Shown here one piece after another: positions 53,641 to 62,448 of a stretch of 64,000 nt of DNA; within the stretch, counting starts at the first letter, position 1, and every line of letters begins with the position of its first letter. Source of the stretch: Methylomonas methanica MC09 (GTDB taxonomy: Bacteria > Pseudomonadota > Gammaproteobacteria > Methylococcales > Methylomonadaceae); NCBI RefSeq assembly GCF_000214665.1, contig NC_015572.1, forward strand, positions 2,356,001 through 2,420,000, read 5' to 3'. The translations under genes and the position numbers were made by a program. Under the pieces are notes generated by a model, which was not told the origin of the DNA, searched no databases, and saw only the letters and a program-made list of their open reading frames with translations.

Positions 53641-53677
53641 GGATTCTCAGAAACTTGATCAATAGTTTGGAGAATCC
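53641..53677 (+). promoter_or_regulatory. Leader hairpin hiding the transposase ribosome binding site
   Basis: GGATTCTC (53641-53648) pairs with GAGAATCC (53670-53677), and AAACT with AGTTT inside. The ribosome binding site GGAG (53669-53672) is in the stem, 8 bp before the ATG. IS200 is known to repress transposase translation in this way. Confidence 0.7.
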
Positions 53678-53680
53678 AGA

Positions 53681-54115
53681 ATGAGAGAGTACCAAAGTCT
53701 GAGCCACACGAGATGGAATTGCAAATATCACGTTGTATTTATCCCGAAGCGAAGACGAAAAGTGATGTTTGGTGAATTGCGTAAGCATTTGGGATCGATA
53801 TTCCATGAGTTGGCGAAGCAAAAGGGTTGCGAGATTGTAGAAGGGCATTTGATGGCGGATCACGTCCATATGTGTCTGAGCATTCCGCCCAAATATGCCG
53901 TATCGAATGTCGTAGGCTTTATCAAAGGTAAAAGTGCGATCTCGATTGCCAGGACGTTTCGAGGAAAGAGCAAGAACTTCACAGGAGAAAATTTCTGGGC
54001 AAGAGGATTCTTTGTTTCGACGGTGGGTCTTGACGAAGAGATGGTCAGAAATTACATCCGAGAGCAGGAACGTGAAGATGATCGTTACGAGCAGTTGAGC
54101 CTTTGGAAAAGTTGA
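53681..54115 (+). CDS. tnpA: IS200/IS605 family transposase TnpA
   Basis: A 144-residue HUH transposase. The metal-binding motif is H-V-H in MADHVHMCL and the catalytic tyrosine is in MVRNYIREQE; the first strand WNCKYHVVFIPKRRRKVMFG is typical. Single-stranded 'peel and paste' transposition. Full length for the family and no frameshift, so probably functional. Confidence 0.93.
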   Translation: MREYQSLSHTRWNCKYHVVFIPKRRRKVMFGELRKHLGSIFHELAKQKGCEIVEGHLMADHVHMCLSIPPKYAVSNVVGFIKGKSAISIARTFRGKSKNFTGENFWARGFFVSTVGLDEEMVRNYIREQEREDDRYEQLSLWKS

Positions 54116-54169
54116 TCGCCTTTAGGCGATTCCAGTAATTCGCCCCTTTGAGGGGCTAACCATAATAAG

Positions 54170-54188
54170 CCCCCGGCTTTGCCGGGGG
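54170..54188 (+). repeat. Right subterminal hairpin of the IS200-type element
   Basis: An 8-bp perfect stem (54170-54177 and 54181-54188) with a TTT loop, matching the left hairpin. It could also end transcription of the transposase gene. Confidence 0.85.
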
Positions 54189-54242
54189 TGATTTAACTTG
54201 CCCTCGAAGGGCATAACAACTACCGCAGGACCACATAAAAAC

Positions 54243-55193
54243 TTACAAAGTGGCGTTGTCAACTGGAGCAAAACCACCAATCCTTGTTGCCCTCGTTGGT
54301 TCATATAGGCAACAGACACGATTCTCAAAAGCCATTTTAACAACCACCTTTTGTGAAACAGGCATATTTAATGCGGTCCGAATAGCGGATGCGCTCTGCC
54401 AGACAACATTCTGATATTGTTCAAGTTCTAAAAAAATCTTGTCACAGTTTATCCGATCCTCTACTGAATCACCGGACGCCATTGTCCCGCCGGCGAGAGG
54501 AAGATAGACGGTTCCATCGGCAACTGTAATCGCGAAGTTCGCGTTGTTACGGCGAAGGGTGCAACGTTTAGAGTCCGAAATAACTTCCGGGCGTAGGCCA
54601 TTATGTTTTGCACGGAGGATCAACTTCGGCCAATTCTCGTGCAAAATTTGAATAAGTTGCGTATTCACCCACAGATGCTCCGCATCATGAGGCAATGTCT
54701 GGATGATGAACACATCTGATTCTGCGATTACGCAGAATAATAGCTGATCGGTTCCTTCGGCGCGGAAGTGCAGATGCTGTATCCCCCAAGAGTTGAGCAA
54801 GAGGTCGTTTTTATCCGGGCGATTCTTTTTGAGGATGTCACGACTGAGATATGGCCTGAGATCACCACCAGCCTTGATGAGCGTCACAAGCTCGTCATAG
54901 TTCAGTCTATATTTAGATGGTACCGAAAGTTCCAGCGACTCACGAACCATCCTAGGCTTCATTGCTGGAATGCGTCGGTTATACGCATTCAGAAAACGCA
55001 AAGTGTTTTCTTCTGGCGTGCAGCTGTCCTCGTATTTGAGACCGCAGGCAGGAAGACCAGTAGTTCGCAGGTATCCAATCCAATCATTCTTGAAATTCAC
55101 ATCAATGAGGTCAGGGAGGGCATTTGCATTGAAATCTTCGTTGGTCAGGTCATCAACCATTGGGACGAAATTGTCTGATAGGCAAAAATAAGG
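54243..55193 (-). pseudogene. Unknown accessory gene, 3' part, split by ISAs1 insertion
   Basis: This is the larger piece of a gene cut by the IS at 55194-56396. Removing the IS and one copy of the 10-bp duplication joins it in frame to the fragment at 56397-56535, giving a 359-residue protein. The piece itself can still be read from ATG 55160 for 305 residues and might be translated. Segments include NDWIGYLRTTGLPACGLKYE, IQHLHFRAEGTDQLLFCVIA, and L-P-H-D-A-E-H-L-W; a small basic-acidic domain with LHF and a W-P pair. I do not recognise the family. Confidence 0.8.
55184..55193. repeat. Target-site duplication, left copy (AAAAATAAGG)
   Basis: Ten bases directly outside the left inverted repeat of the ISAs1-type element; identical to 56397-56406. 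Confidence 0.93.
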
Positions 55194-56396
55194 CAGGGCA
55201 ATCGCGCTTAAATTATCCCGATGACTCGAAGTAAATAGTCATTATCCCATCCGGCTTTTAAACGCTTGATCTTGATGCCAACCTTAGATGTTTTTTCGGT
55301 CTTGATCAGATTCAGGGCGATATGCCGGATAACAGCCAGATTTGCAGCACTATGTCCCTTGCGAGTCCGGTTGCAGTCCTCATCGAAGGCTATATCAAGA
55401 ACCCAGTGCAAATTGTTTTCTATAGACCAATGCGCCCGCACCACACGCTCTAATCGTATGGGATCATTAGCATCAAGGCTACTGATGAAATAACGTGTTT
55501 CCTCCGTCACGTTGTGGTCGGTTTCTCTTTTGGCAGTGACCGCGATAATGCTTTGTAAGCTTTTCCAGTCATGCCGTTCTTGTAGCCAAGCGATATCGGC
55601 TGTCGCTCGAATTGAGCGGGTTTCAATTCGGCCATGCTCTCCTTCATAGTTAACCGAGGCCACTACCGGCGATAAAGGCGATGTGAAAAATGTTTTTACA
55701 TCGTCGTGCAGGTTGCCCTGATTACCTTTCAGGCTAAACACATAGTCACCGCCTTGTTGTTTAATCTGTTCGGCAATTTTCTTTTGGCAACCCATGGCAT
55801 CGATAGTAATCACCGCCCCTGCGATATCAAGCCTTGAAAGCAATTTGGGAATGGCGGTGATTTCATTTGATTTGTCATCGACTTTAACTTGGCCTAAGAC
55901 CAAGTTGTTGTGCTGGGCCCAAGCACTGACCATATAGATGGCCGCTTTTTTTGAGGCCTTGTCGACGCTACGTCTTAAACACTTGCCATCTATCGCAATC
56001 ACTTCGCCTTCGGTGATATTGGCCAGGTCAGCAACCCAACGGGAAAAACAAACGCTGAACTGCTCGGTATCAATAGCACCGTAAACTTCCCCGAAGGTGT
56101 CGTGCGAGGGTATGCCATGCTCCAAGCCCAGCAATTCGGTGAACCACGCCTCTTTTGCCAAACCAAATTGTTCAATGGCAACCCAATTATCCGCACCACA
56201 AATCGTAGCGCAGATGCTGATAAAGAAAATATCTTGTAGCCGGTGTTTCTTTTGTCTGTTTACTCGCGGGTCTTTAATGTTCGAAAAGTGATGGATAATT
56301 GAAGGTGTTGGCTTTGCTAGCATTTAAAATCAAAATGATAGCGTTACTACCTTATCTAAATTCTATTTTCAAGCACTTTTAAGCGCGATTGCCCTG
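55194..56396 (-). mobile_element. Complete ISAs1-family insertion sequence, 1203 bp
   Basis: Ends are 19-bp perfect inverted repeats, CAGGGCAATCGCGCTTAAA at 55194-55212 and its complement at 56378-56396, flanked by 10-bp direct repeats (AAAAATAAGG). It holds one full-length transposase gene. Intact ends, intact gene and undecayed target duplication point to a recent insertion. It interrupts an unknown gene read from the minus strand. Confidence 0.95.
55208..56323 (-). CDS. ISAs1 family DDE transposase
   Basis: A 371-residue transposase related to H-repeat-associated proteins: SIIHHFSNIKDPRVNRQKKH at the start, first catalytic Asp in EVIAIDGKCLRRSVDK, second in AVITIDAMGCQKKIAEQI, and the Glu in RAHWSIENNLHWVLDIAFDE. 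All three acidic residues are present and the frame is unbroken. Start ATG 56323; the stop lies inside the left inverted repeat. Confidence 0.95.
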   Translation of the reverse strand: MLAKPTPSIIHHFSNIKDPRVNRQKKHRLQDIFFISICATICGADNWVAIEQFGLAKEAWFTELLGLEHGIPSHDTFGEVYGAIDTEQFSVCFSRWVADLANITEGEVIAIDGKCLRRSVDKASKKAAIYMVSAWAQHNNLVLGQVKVDDKSNEITAIPKLLSRLDIAGAVITIDAMGCQKKIAEQIKQQGGDYVFSLKGNQGNLHDDVKTFFTSPLSPVVASVNYEGEHGRIETRSIRATADIAWLQERHDWKSLQSIIAVTAKRETDHNVTEETRYFISSLDANDPIRLERVVRAHWSIENNLHWVLDIAFDEDCNRTRKGHSAANLAVIRHIALNLIKTEKTSKVGIKIKRLKAGWDNDYLLRVIGII

Positions 56397-56406
56397 AAAA
56401 ATAAGG
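56397..56406. repeat. Target-site duplication, right copy (AAAAATAAGG)
   Basis: Ten bases directly outside the right inverted repeat; identical to 55184-55193. Confidence 0.93.
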
Positions 56407-56535
56407 CCCTGCTTCTTGACTTATAGCAGAAATCATTCCACACATAGCTGCTGCAGCATTTGCTCCGTTCGCATTGGAGTGGATCACAACAGTGCGCTTG
56501 AAACCCTTCATTTTGGCTAGAAACTCTTCGCCCAT
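56397..56535 (-). pseudogene. 5' part of the accessory gene split by ISAs1
   Basis: ATG at 56535 follows AGAGAGAAA, a fair ribosome binding site, with an in-frame TGA 12 bp upstream. The 46 codons (beginning MGEEFLAKMKGFKRTVVIHS) run in frame into the insertion site and continue, once the IS is taken out, with L-S-D-N-F-V-P and the 305-residue piece at 54243-55160. Confidence 0.8.
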
Positions 56536-56601
56536 TTTCTCTCTATCTCAACGATACACAGCTGTGGTTACTATCCCAAACTGGCGTGACTGCGCCGCCA
56601 A

Positions 56602-56817
56602 ATGTTTGTTGCAAAATCTAACATCAAAGCGGGTTACGTCATACACCAAGATATGATCGGCGGCTATAGAGTCGCTTCCCGCCATTGGCATTCTAAAGCG
56701 ACTGACCGAAATTGGCCGGCTGCTGTCCGCGATATCGTCAGCTCGAATGTCAGGTTTACGAAATTTCAACATCCAATTCCGAATACCAAACCCATGCCAG
56801 CCTGTTTGATGATGTAA
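56602..56817 (+). pseudogene. Possible SAF-domain remnant
   Basis: A plus-strand frame reads MFVAKSNIKAGYVIHQDMIG, preceded in frame by R-R-Q, and ending at TAA 56817. This resembles the SAF domain at the C-terminus of sialic/pseudaminic acid synthases (R-R-S-L-x-V-A-K-D-I-K-x-G-x-x-I). An in-frame stop lies just upstream, so no complete protein exists. A minus-strand frame across the same bases (56548-56772, 74 residues, stop 10 bp before the ATG of the split gene) is an alternative reading. Confidence 0.3.
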
Positions 56818-56831
56818 ACACCTGTCTTAAC

Positions 56832-58967
56832 TCATTTGGTTTTGCGGAGTTTAGAGGGCGATGATTTTGTCTTGATGCCGTTATGTTTGGTGGTAAACGG
56901 GCGTTTATTCGGCTGTTGCCTGTCCAGCGGATTATCAGCCGTTTTGGGCTGAAAACTTGGTATCAGGTGCTGCTTGCCGTTGCCGATCAAATCGGCGCGG
57001 CCCATATCCTTCAAGGCTTCGCGCAACAACGGCCAGTTTTTCGGGTCGTGGTAGCGCAAAAAGGCTTTATGCAAACGGCGTTGCTTGATGCTTTTGGGGA
57101 TGGCGATATCCGGACTGCCGCGGGCGACTTTATGCAATGTGTCTTTACCTGAATGGTACATGGCAGTGGCGATGGACATTGGCGACGGCAGAAAGGCCTG
57201 TACCTGATCGGCGCGGAAACCGTTGCGTTTCAACCATAAAGCCAGATTCAGCATGTCCTTGTCTTCGGTGCCGGGGTGGGCGGCGATGAAATAGGGGATC
57301 AGATATTGTTCCTTGCCGGCTTCCTTGGAATATTTGTCGAACATGGTCTTGAAGCGGTCATAAGTGCCCATGCCCGGCTTCATCATCTTCGACAGCGGGC
57401 CTTGCTCGGTGTGTTCCGGGGCGATTTTTAAGTAACCGCCGACATGGTGGGTCACCAGCTCCTTGACATATTCTGGCGTCTCCACGGCAATGTCGTAGCG
57501 CAGGCCGGAGGCGATAAAGATTTTCTTGATACCCGGTAGCTTGCGGGCGCGACGGTAGAGTTTCACCAGCGGCGTCTGGTCGGTATTCAGGTTTTGGCAA
57601 ATGCCCGGATAGACGCAAGACGGTTTGCGGCAGGAGGCTTCGATGTCCGGATCCTTGCAGGCCAGCCGCCACATGTTGGCGGTGGGGCCGCCCAGGTCGG
57701 AAATATGGCCGGTGAAATTCGGCGAAGTGTCGCGAATGGCTTCGATCTCGCGAATAATCGAATCTTCGGAACGGTTTTGAATGATGCGGCCTTCGTGCTC
57801 GGTAATCGAGCAAAAGCTGCAGCCGCCGAAACAGCCGCGCATGATCAACACCGAATGCTGAATCATTTCGAAGGCCGGAATATTCGCCTTGCCGTAGGCA
57901 TGGTGCGGCAGGCGCGAGTAGGGCAGGTCGAACACGCCGTCCATTTCCGGCGTGGTCAACGGCAGCGGCGGTGGGTTGATCCACACTTCGCGGTTGCCGT
58001 GGCGCTGAATCAGCGCGCGGGCGTTGCCGGGGTTGGTTTCGCCGTGCATCACGCGCGAGGCGTGGGCGTACAAAATCGGATCGTCTTTTACAGCGTCGTA
58101 ATCCGGCAAGCGGATTACGGTTTGCGCCCGCTGTTTGTTGGCGATGGGTTTGAACTGGATGACCTTCTCGTTGGATGATACAGCCTCCGGCTTATTGTCA
58201 CAGGCCGGCATTTCCTGATAAGGACTTTGATGCACGATCACCGCGCCGGGTTTGTCGATGTCGGTGGAGTCTTTTTCCATCCAGCCGATAGGCACCTGTT
58301 TTACAAAATGCACGGTGCCGCGGATGCCTTTCAGATCGGCGACGGTTTCGCCTTTGGCCAGCCTGTGGGCAATTTCAACCACTTGCCGTTCAGCGTTACC
58401 GTAGACCAATAAGTCGGCTTTGGAGTCCAGCAAAATCGATTTACGCACCTTATCCGACCAATAGTCGTAGTGGGCAATGCGGCGCAAACTGGCCTCAATG
58501 CCGCCGATAATGATAGGTACGTTTTTAAAGGCTTCCCGACAACGGTGCGAATAGACATTCACGGCCCGATCCGGCCGCTTGCCGGCCTCGCCATCGGCGG
58601 TATAAGCGTCATTGGAACGGATTTTTTTGTCCGAGGTGTAGCGGTTAACCATGGAATCCATGTTGCCGCCGGTGACGCCGAAAAACAGTTTCGGCTGACC
58701 CAGTTTTCTGAAGTCGGAGGCGGATTGCCAGTCCGGCTGGGAAATAATGCCGACCCGAAACCCCTGCGATTCCAGCACCCGGCCGATCACCGCCATGCCG
58801 AAACTGGGATGATCGACATAGGCATCGCCGGTCACCAAAATAATGTCGCAGGCGTCCCAACCCAGTTGATGCATTTCTTCCATGCTCATCGGCAATTCCG
58901 GGGCCGGTCCGAAACGTTGGGCCCAGTATTTTTTATAGCCGAAAATGTTGGCCGCGTTGTGATTCAC
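56832..58967 (-). CDS. ygiQ: YgiQ family radical SAM protein
   Basis: A 711-residue radical SAM protein of the UPF0313/YgiQ family. The N-terminal B12-like region begins [20 protein letters not shown]; the [4Fe-4S]-binding cysteines are C379, C383 and C386 ([17 protein letters not shown]). A Lys/Pro-rich tail follows. Substrate unknown. The stop of the upstream spermidine-synthase-like gene overlaps its start by 4 bp. Confidence 0.95.
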   Translation of the reverse strand: MNHNAANIFGYKKYWAQRFGPAPELPMSMEEMHQLGWDACDIILVTGDAYVDHPSFGMAVIGRVLESQGFRVGIISQPDWQSASDFRKLGQPKLFFGVTGGNMDSMVNRYTSDKKIRSNDAYTADGEAGKRPDRAVNVYSHRCREAFKNVPIIIGGIEASLRRIAHYDYWSDKVRKSILLDSKADLLVYGNAERQVVEIAHRLAKGETVADLKGIRGTVHFVKQVPIGWMEKDSTDIDKPGAVIVHQSPYQEMPACDNKPEAVSSNEKVIQFKPIANKQRAQTVIRLPDYDAVKDDPILYAHASRVMHGETNPGNARALIQRHGNREVWINPPPLPLTTPEMDGVFDLPYSRLPHHAYGKANIPAFEMIQHSVLIMRGCFGGCSFCSITEHEGRIIQNRSEDSIIREIEAIRDTSPNFTGHISDLGGPTANMWRLACKDPDIEASCRKPSCVYPGICQNLNTDQTPLVKLYRRARKLPGIKKIFIASGLRYDIAVETPEYVKELVTHHVGGYLKIAPEHTEQGPLSKMMKPGMGTYDRFKTMFDKYSKEAGKEQYLIPYFIAAHPGTEDKDMLNLALWLKRNGFRADQVQAFLPSPMSIATAMYHSGKDTLHKVARGSPDIAIPKSIKQRRLHKAFLRYHDPKNWPLLREALKDMGRADLIGNGKQHLIPSFQPKTADNPLDRQQPNKRPFTTKHNGIKTKSSPSKLRKTK

Positions 58968-59767
58968 TGATTGATTATCCGGTTAATGGCGCGGGTGTTG
59001 CTGCGCTTTAGGTCTTGGAGAAAGGTGGGAAATTCCAGTTGATACTGTTGTTCCAGTTGTTTGGCTTTTTCGGTCAGGTCTTTCATACTGGGCTTGGGGA
59101 ACTCTCCGCCGAACGCAAAGCCGATGATGTTGCCACGGCTACGGACCGGGAGAAACAAAAACCGCCAGCCAAAGACCCGCCCCAAATTCCAGGTCACCTG
59201 TTTGAACAGGTTTTTATCGGTGCCCCATAAATTAATCACCAACAGACCGTTTCCGGTCATTAAGGTTCGGCAATTATCGAAAAACAGTTCGCTGCTGACT
59301 TCCGGGGCCATGCCGGCGTGATCGTAAGCATCGATCATAACCAGATCGTACAGCTCGGCATGACTGCGGCTCTCTTGCAGTACATGCTGCGCCCCGCAGC
59401 CGATTTTTATTTTCAGGCGCGGATCGAAGGGCAGGCCGAAATGGCTGCGGGCCACCTTTAACACGCTACCGCGGTATTCCACTACTTTCAAGCGGCAATC
59501 GGCAAACTGATGCAGCATAAACTTGGCGATGGTGCCACCGCCTAAACCGATCATCAACACTTCGCCAGGGTTATCGTTGAACAACAGTAGAGCCATCATG
59601 GCTCTAGCGTATAAAGAATGTAGTCGGTTGGGCGCATCGATCAGCATACTGCTTTGCCGCGAGTGAGAACCGAAATGCAGGGCCCGCTCGCCGTTTTTGT
59701 CGACGACTTCGATTATGCCTTCATCATCGTGGGTTTGGTATACCACCAGACCGTCGTATTTGTACAT
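58964..59767 (-). CDS. Spermidine-synthase-like protein (polyamine aminopropyltransferase fold)
   Basis: A 267-residue SpeE-fold protein. The nucleotide-binding loop is [16 protein letters not shown], the ligand-binding acidic residue follows in [11 protein letters not shown], and the catalytic-type Asp is in [15 protein letters not shown]. It lacks the strict D-x-T/S-D-P motif of true spermidine synthases, so the substrate is uncertain. Overlaps ygiQ by 4 bp, an operon. Confidence 0.85.
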   Translation of the reverse strand: MYKYDGLVVYQTHDDEGIIEVVDKNGERALHFGSHSRQSSMLIDAPNRLHSLYARAMMALLLFNDNPGEVLMIGLGGGTIAKFMLHQFADCRLKVVEYRGSVLKVARSHFGLPFDPRLKIKIGCGAQHVLQESRSHAELYDLVMIDAYDHAGMAPEVSSELFFDNCRTLMTGNGLLVINLWGTDKNLFKQVTWNLGRVFGWRFLFLPVRSRGNIIGFAFGGEFPKPSMKDLTEKAKQLEQQYQLEFPTFLQDLKRSNTRAINRIINQ

Positions 59768-59812
59768 ACGCTAGTGCGAAAGAAAAATTGGACTATTTTC
59801 CTTGAAAATCCA

Positions 59813-59881
59813 ATGCTTGTCTTGTTATTAATTTTACTTGGTGGAATTTGTTTGGTTGTTATCGGATCAAAAGTTCAATAA
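59813..59881 (+). other. Possible very short membrane peptide frame
   Basis: ATG 59813 to TAA 59881 encodes 22 residues, nearly all hydrophobic (MLVLLLILLGGICLVVIG and a polar end S-K-V-Q). One transmembrane helix with a tail is what single-pass microproteins look like, but no ribosome binding site is seen, so this is only a possibility. Confidence 0.2.
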
Positions 59882-59931
59882 CTATGTAAAGCCGACTAAT
59901 TGCCGGTTGGCCTAAACCTTGTACGTTATCC

Positions 59932-61215
59932 TCATTCAGGGGCGCTCTTACCGGGCAAACTGGCCAGTGTGCCGTCGAACGGCGGCAAGCCGGCTTCATT
60001 GCGTTTGGCAAACCAGTGATTACCGGATTCATCGGCTCCGTCCAGACCGAGTTTGTCCAAGCCGACGAAGTTGTTATTTAAAATAGCGACAGGCCCCAGT
60101 TTACGGCCTCTGATTAAAACGCTCCGGCCCGGCCTGTCGGAAATTACCCAGTTGTCATCCATGCGAAAAGAATGTCCATCCGGATGCAAGCGGGATTCCA
60201 AGGCGAGGCCTATCAGGTCGCTGTTATCCGATTGCGGGCCTTGTTGCAGGATGTTACGGCGCAAAACAATTTCGCCGCCGGCGAATGCGTCCAATACCCG
60301 TGAGTTACGTCCGTTCAATGCCGCCAGGACACTGTCCTCGACGGTTAGCTTACGCGCTCCAGACTTTAGTAAATGACCGGCGTTCTGACTAGACAAAATC
60401 CGGCAGCGGCGAATTAATACATCACCACCGCCGTTGAGGTAAAGGCCGTGCGCCCGGCCATTACCGAAGCCATTGCCGATAAATACGGAATCCTCAATCA
60501 AAAGATGTCCATCGCTCGCGCCGAGTATTCCGTCCTGGCTGTCGTGGCAGTAAATGTTTCGGACAGTCAAGTCGCGGGTACCGCGGCTCAATCGAACGCA
60601 GGCACCGTTGCCGTCGCCTACCGAGATGTCGGAGATTTCCAGACCTTCAATGACGATATTCGGGGCGGCCGTGACCAAGGCTCCCTTGCCGCCGCAAACG
60701 CCGCCGACCAGATGGGCGCGACGGCCGTCAGCACTCTGTTCACCAACAATGTGTACAGGTTTACGGATAATTGCGCACGTGCCGTTGATTTCCGGTGCTA
60801 ACCGAACTTCTCCGCCGGTTGGTGCCGCATTGACGGCTTGTTGTAGATTGCTGAAATCGCAACCTTGGCTGCAAACCGATATCACCTTCGCATCGCCTGG
60901 TTGCTTAGTTGGCATCTGTGCCGGTTGCGAAGTTTCGGTTTTTTTGGCGCTTTTCAGTGACAAGGCCTGTTCTATGCGTCGAAGTCGGACATCCTCGCTT
61001 TCCTGCATCTTATGAAGTTCGTCTCGCAAGGCGCGGATTTCCAGGCTCAGAGCCTCGATTGCGGATTGATCACCCGCCTGATAAACCGCTGATTCCTTGG
61101 TTATCGGCTCTGTCCGGGGGCTAACCGGTTGCGCTTCGCCAGCGTATGCCGTAGTGAAAACCAGCAGAGTCGGCAGCGCTGTTAGGTATCTTAAAATGAT
61201 TCGCGGATTGCCCAT
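59932..61215 (-). CDS. Secreted parallel beta-helix protein with N-terminal coiled coil
   Basis: A 427-residue exported protein: signal peptide (cleavage near TTAYA-GE), then a coiled coil of about 45 residues (AIEALSLEIRALRDELHKMQ), a linker, and a right-handed beta-helix from about residue 115 with repeated I-x-G-x-x-I, L-x-V-x-x-S/C strands (IVIEGLEISDISVGDGNGAC; LTVRNIYCHDSQDGILGASD; LLIEDSVFIGNGFGNG). Such folds bind or cut polysaccharides; no catalytic residues could be named. ATG 61215 gives the better signal peptide; ATG 61227 is an alternative. Confidence 0.8.
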   Translation of the reverse strand: MGNPRIILRYLTALPTLLVFTTAYAGEAQPVSPRTEPITKESAVYQAGDQSAIEALSLEIRALRDELHKMQESEDVRLRRIEQALSLKSAKKTETSQPAQMPTKQPGDAKVISVCSQGCDFSNLQQAVNAAPTGGEVRLAPEINGTCAIIRKPVHIVGEQSADGRRAHLVGGVCGGKGALVTAAPNIVIEGLEISDISVGDGNGACVRLSRGTRDLTVRNIYCHDSQDGILGASDGHLLIEDSVFIGNGFGNGRAHGLYLNGGGDVLIRRCRILSSQNAGHLLKSGARKLTVEDSVLAALNGRNSRVLDAFAGGEIVLRRNILQQGPQSDNSDLIGLALESRLHPDGHSFRMDDNWVISDRPGRSVLIRGRKLGPVAILNNNFVGLDKLGLDGADESGNHWFAKRNEAGLPPFDGTLASLPGKSAPE

Positions 61216-61362
61216 GGTGAGTGCCATGATAGATTAAAATTCCAACGGTGGATTTTGCGGAGTTATTGCTGATTCTGCGCCTTGAAGGACATACCCGTCA
61301 AGCGATGCGCCGCGAGTCGGCTGTTATCCTCATCATGAGCGCAGCCGATGGAAGAGGACTCT

Positions 61363-62445
61363 TCAAAGCGTCAGCGCGTTATATACCCGCTCGGCGGATT
61401 CCAGCGCGCCTTCCATATAACCACCTTCATGACTGGCGGTTTCCGTGCCGCAGAAATACAGCTTGTCGTGCCAATGATCCAGTTGCAGCAAGGGGTGCCC
61501 GTAAGCGGGATGAGTGCTCGGTGAGATTTGATCTTCGCTACGGGCCGTAAAGGTTTCCGTGCTCCAATCTTGAATAATGATTTGTACAGGGTTGGCGGCC
61601 TGTTCGCCGAACAGCCCGGTTAACTGCTGTATTATCAATTCTTCTAGATTTTCCCGGTAATAGCCACGCACTGCCGCGGGTATACCGAAAAAACCGAACA
61701 ATGCCGCCGCTTGCCGATTAGGCGGGCAGGCATCGTAAAGTTCGGCCAATATCGCGCCCGGATAACGCAACTGGCCATTACCGGAAAAACCGAATTGCCG
61801 CCAAAACGGTTTTTCGTAGACGGCAAAGGCTTTGGCGTGACCCGCCATCCAGGTCGGTGTGTCGCGTAAAAGTTGCATGAATTTGGGGGATAAACTCGGT
61901 TTGAAGTTAATGCTGTCCTCCAACAAACGGGGTGGGGCGGCCAAAACCACTTGCCGGGCCTGTACGTGGTTTTGGCCCTGGGCCGTGGCGAATTCCAAGT
62001 CGATATGGGTGTTTCTGTCCGTAAGGCTGAGGAGTTGATGCCCTAAAAGGGTTGACTGTCTCGGCAATAATTGCTGTAAGCCGCGAATCAATTGTTCGCA
62101 ACCGCCGTCGATACGCCGCGAGCCAACATGAGTTTCGACATCGATATACAGCGATGGTGCTTGCCGAGCATCCAATTGATATAAGCTGTGACCTTGATCC
62201 CATTGCGGAAACAACCTTAAATTAAGCTGTTGGGCGAGTTTGGCAATACGCGGTTGTTGATCCGGCCAAAGCCAGGTTGGACCCAAATCCAGTGCCAGGT
62301 TGGGATCATGTACGGTGTGGGTCAGGATTCTGCCGCCGCAACGGTCGCGGGCTTCGAACACGGCGACGTTTCGCTTACCGTCTTGCAAGCGAACGGCTAG
62401 CGACAAGCCGGACAGTCCGGCGCCGATAATAGCTATATCGAACAT
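61363..62445 (-). CDS. FAD-dependent amine oxidase family protein
   Basis: A 360-residue flavoprotein: dinucleotide-binding motif FDIAIIGAGLSGLSLAVRLQ, FEARDRCGGRILTHTVHDPN and near the C-terminus GTETASHEGGYMEGALESAE, the FAD-contacting block of monoamine-oxidase-like enzymes. Start ATG 62445. It lies 3 bp downstream of an unknown gene on the same strand, so the two probably work together. Confidence 0.92.
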   Translation of the reverse strand: MFDIAIIGAGLSGLSLAVRLQDGKRNVAVFEARDRCGGRILTHTVHDPNLALDLGPTWLWPDQQPRIAKLAQQLNLRLFPQWDQGHSLYQLDARQAPSLYIDVETHVGSRRIDGGCEQLIRGLQQLLPRQSTLLGHQLLSLTDRNTHIDLEFATAQGQNHVQARQVVLAAPPRLLEDSINFKPSLSPKFMQLLRDTPTWMAGHAKAFAVYEKPFWRQFGFSGNGQLRYPGAILAELYDACPPNRQAAALFGFFGIPAAVRGYYRENLEELIIQQLTGLFGEQAANPVQIIIQDWSTETFTARSEDQISPSTHPAYGHPLLQLDHWHDKLYFCGTETASHEGGYMEGALESAERVYNALTL

Positions 62446-62448
62446 AAA

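Larger units (their letters stand above)
53588..54188 (+). mobile_element. IS200/IS605-type element (single transposase)
   Basis: A Y1 transposase gene is bracketed by two near-identical hairpins: 53588-53606 (CCCCCGGCTCTGCCGGGGG) and 54170-54188 (same stem with a TTT loop). IS200-type elements have subterminal hairpins rather than inverted repeats, and no target duplication. Exact ends cannot be fixed by eye; the true element may extend some tens of bases on each side. Confidence 0.7.

Noticed and set aside
59654..59881. Plus-strand frame of 75 codons overlapping the start of the spermidine-synthase-like gene
   Set aside because: Most of it is antisense to a well-supported gene; only the last 22 codons are kept as a low-confidence possibility.
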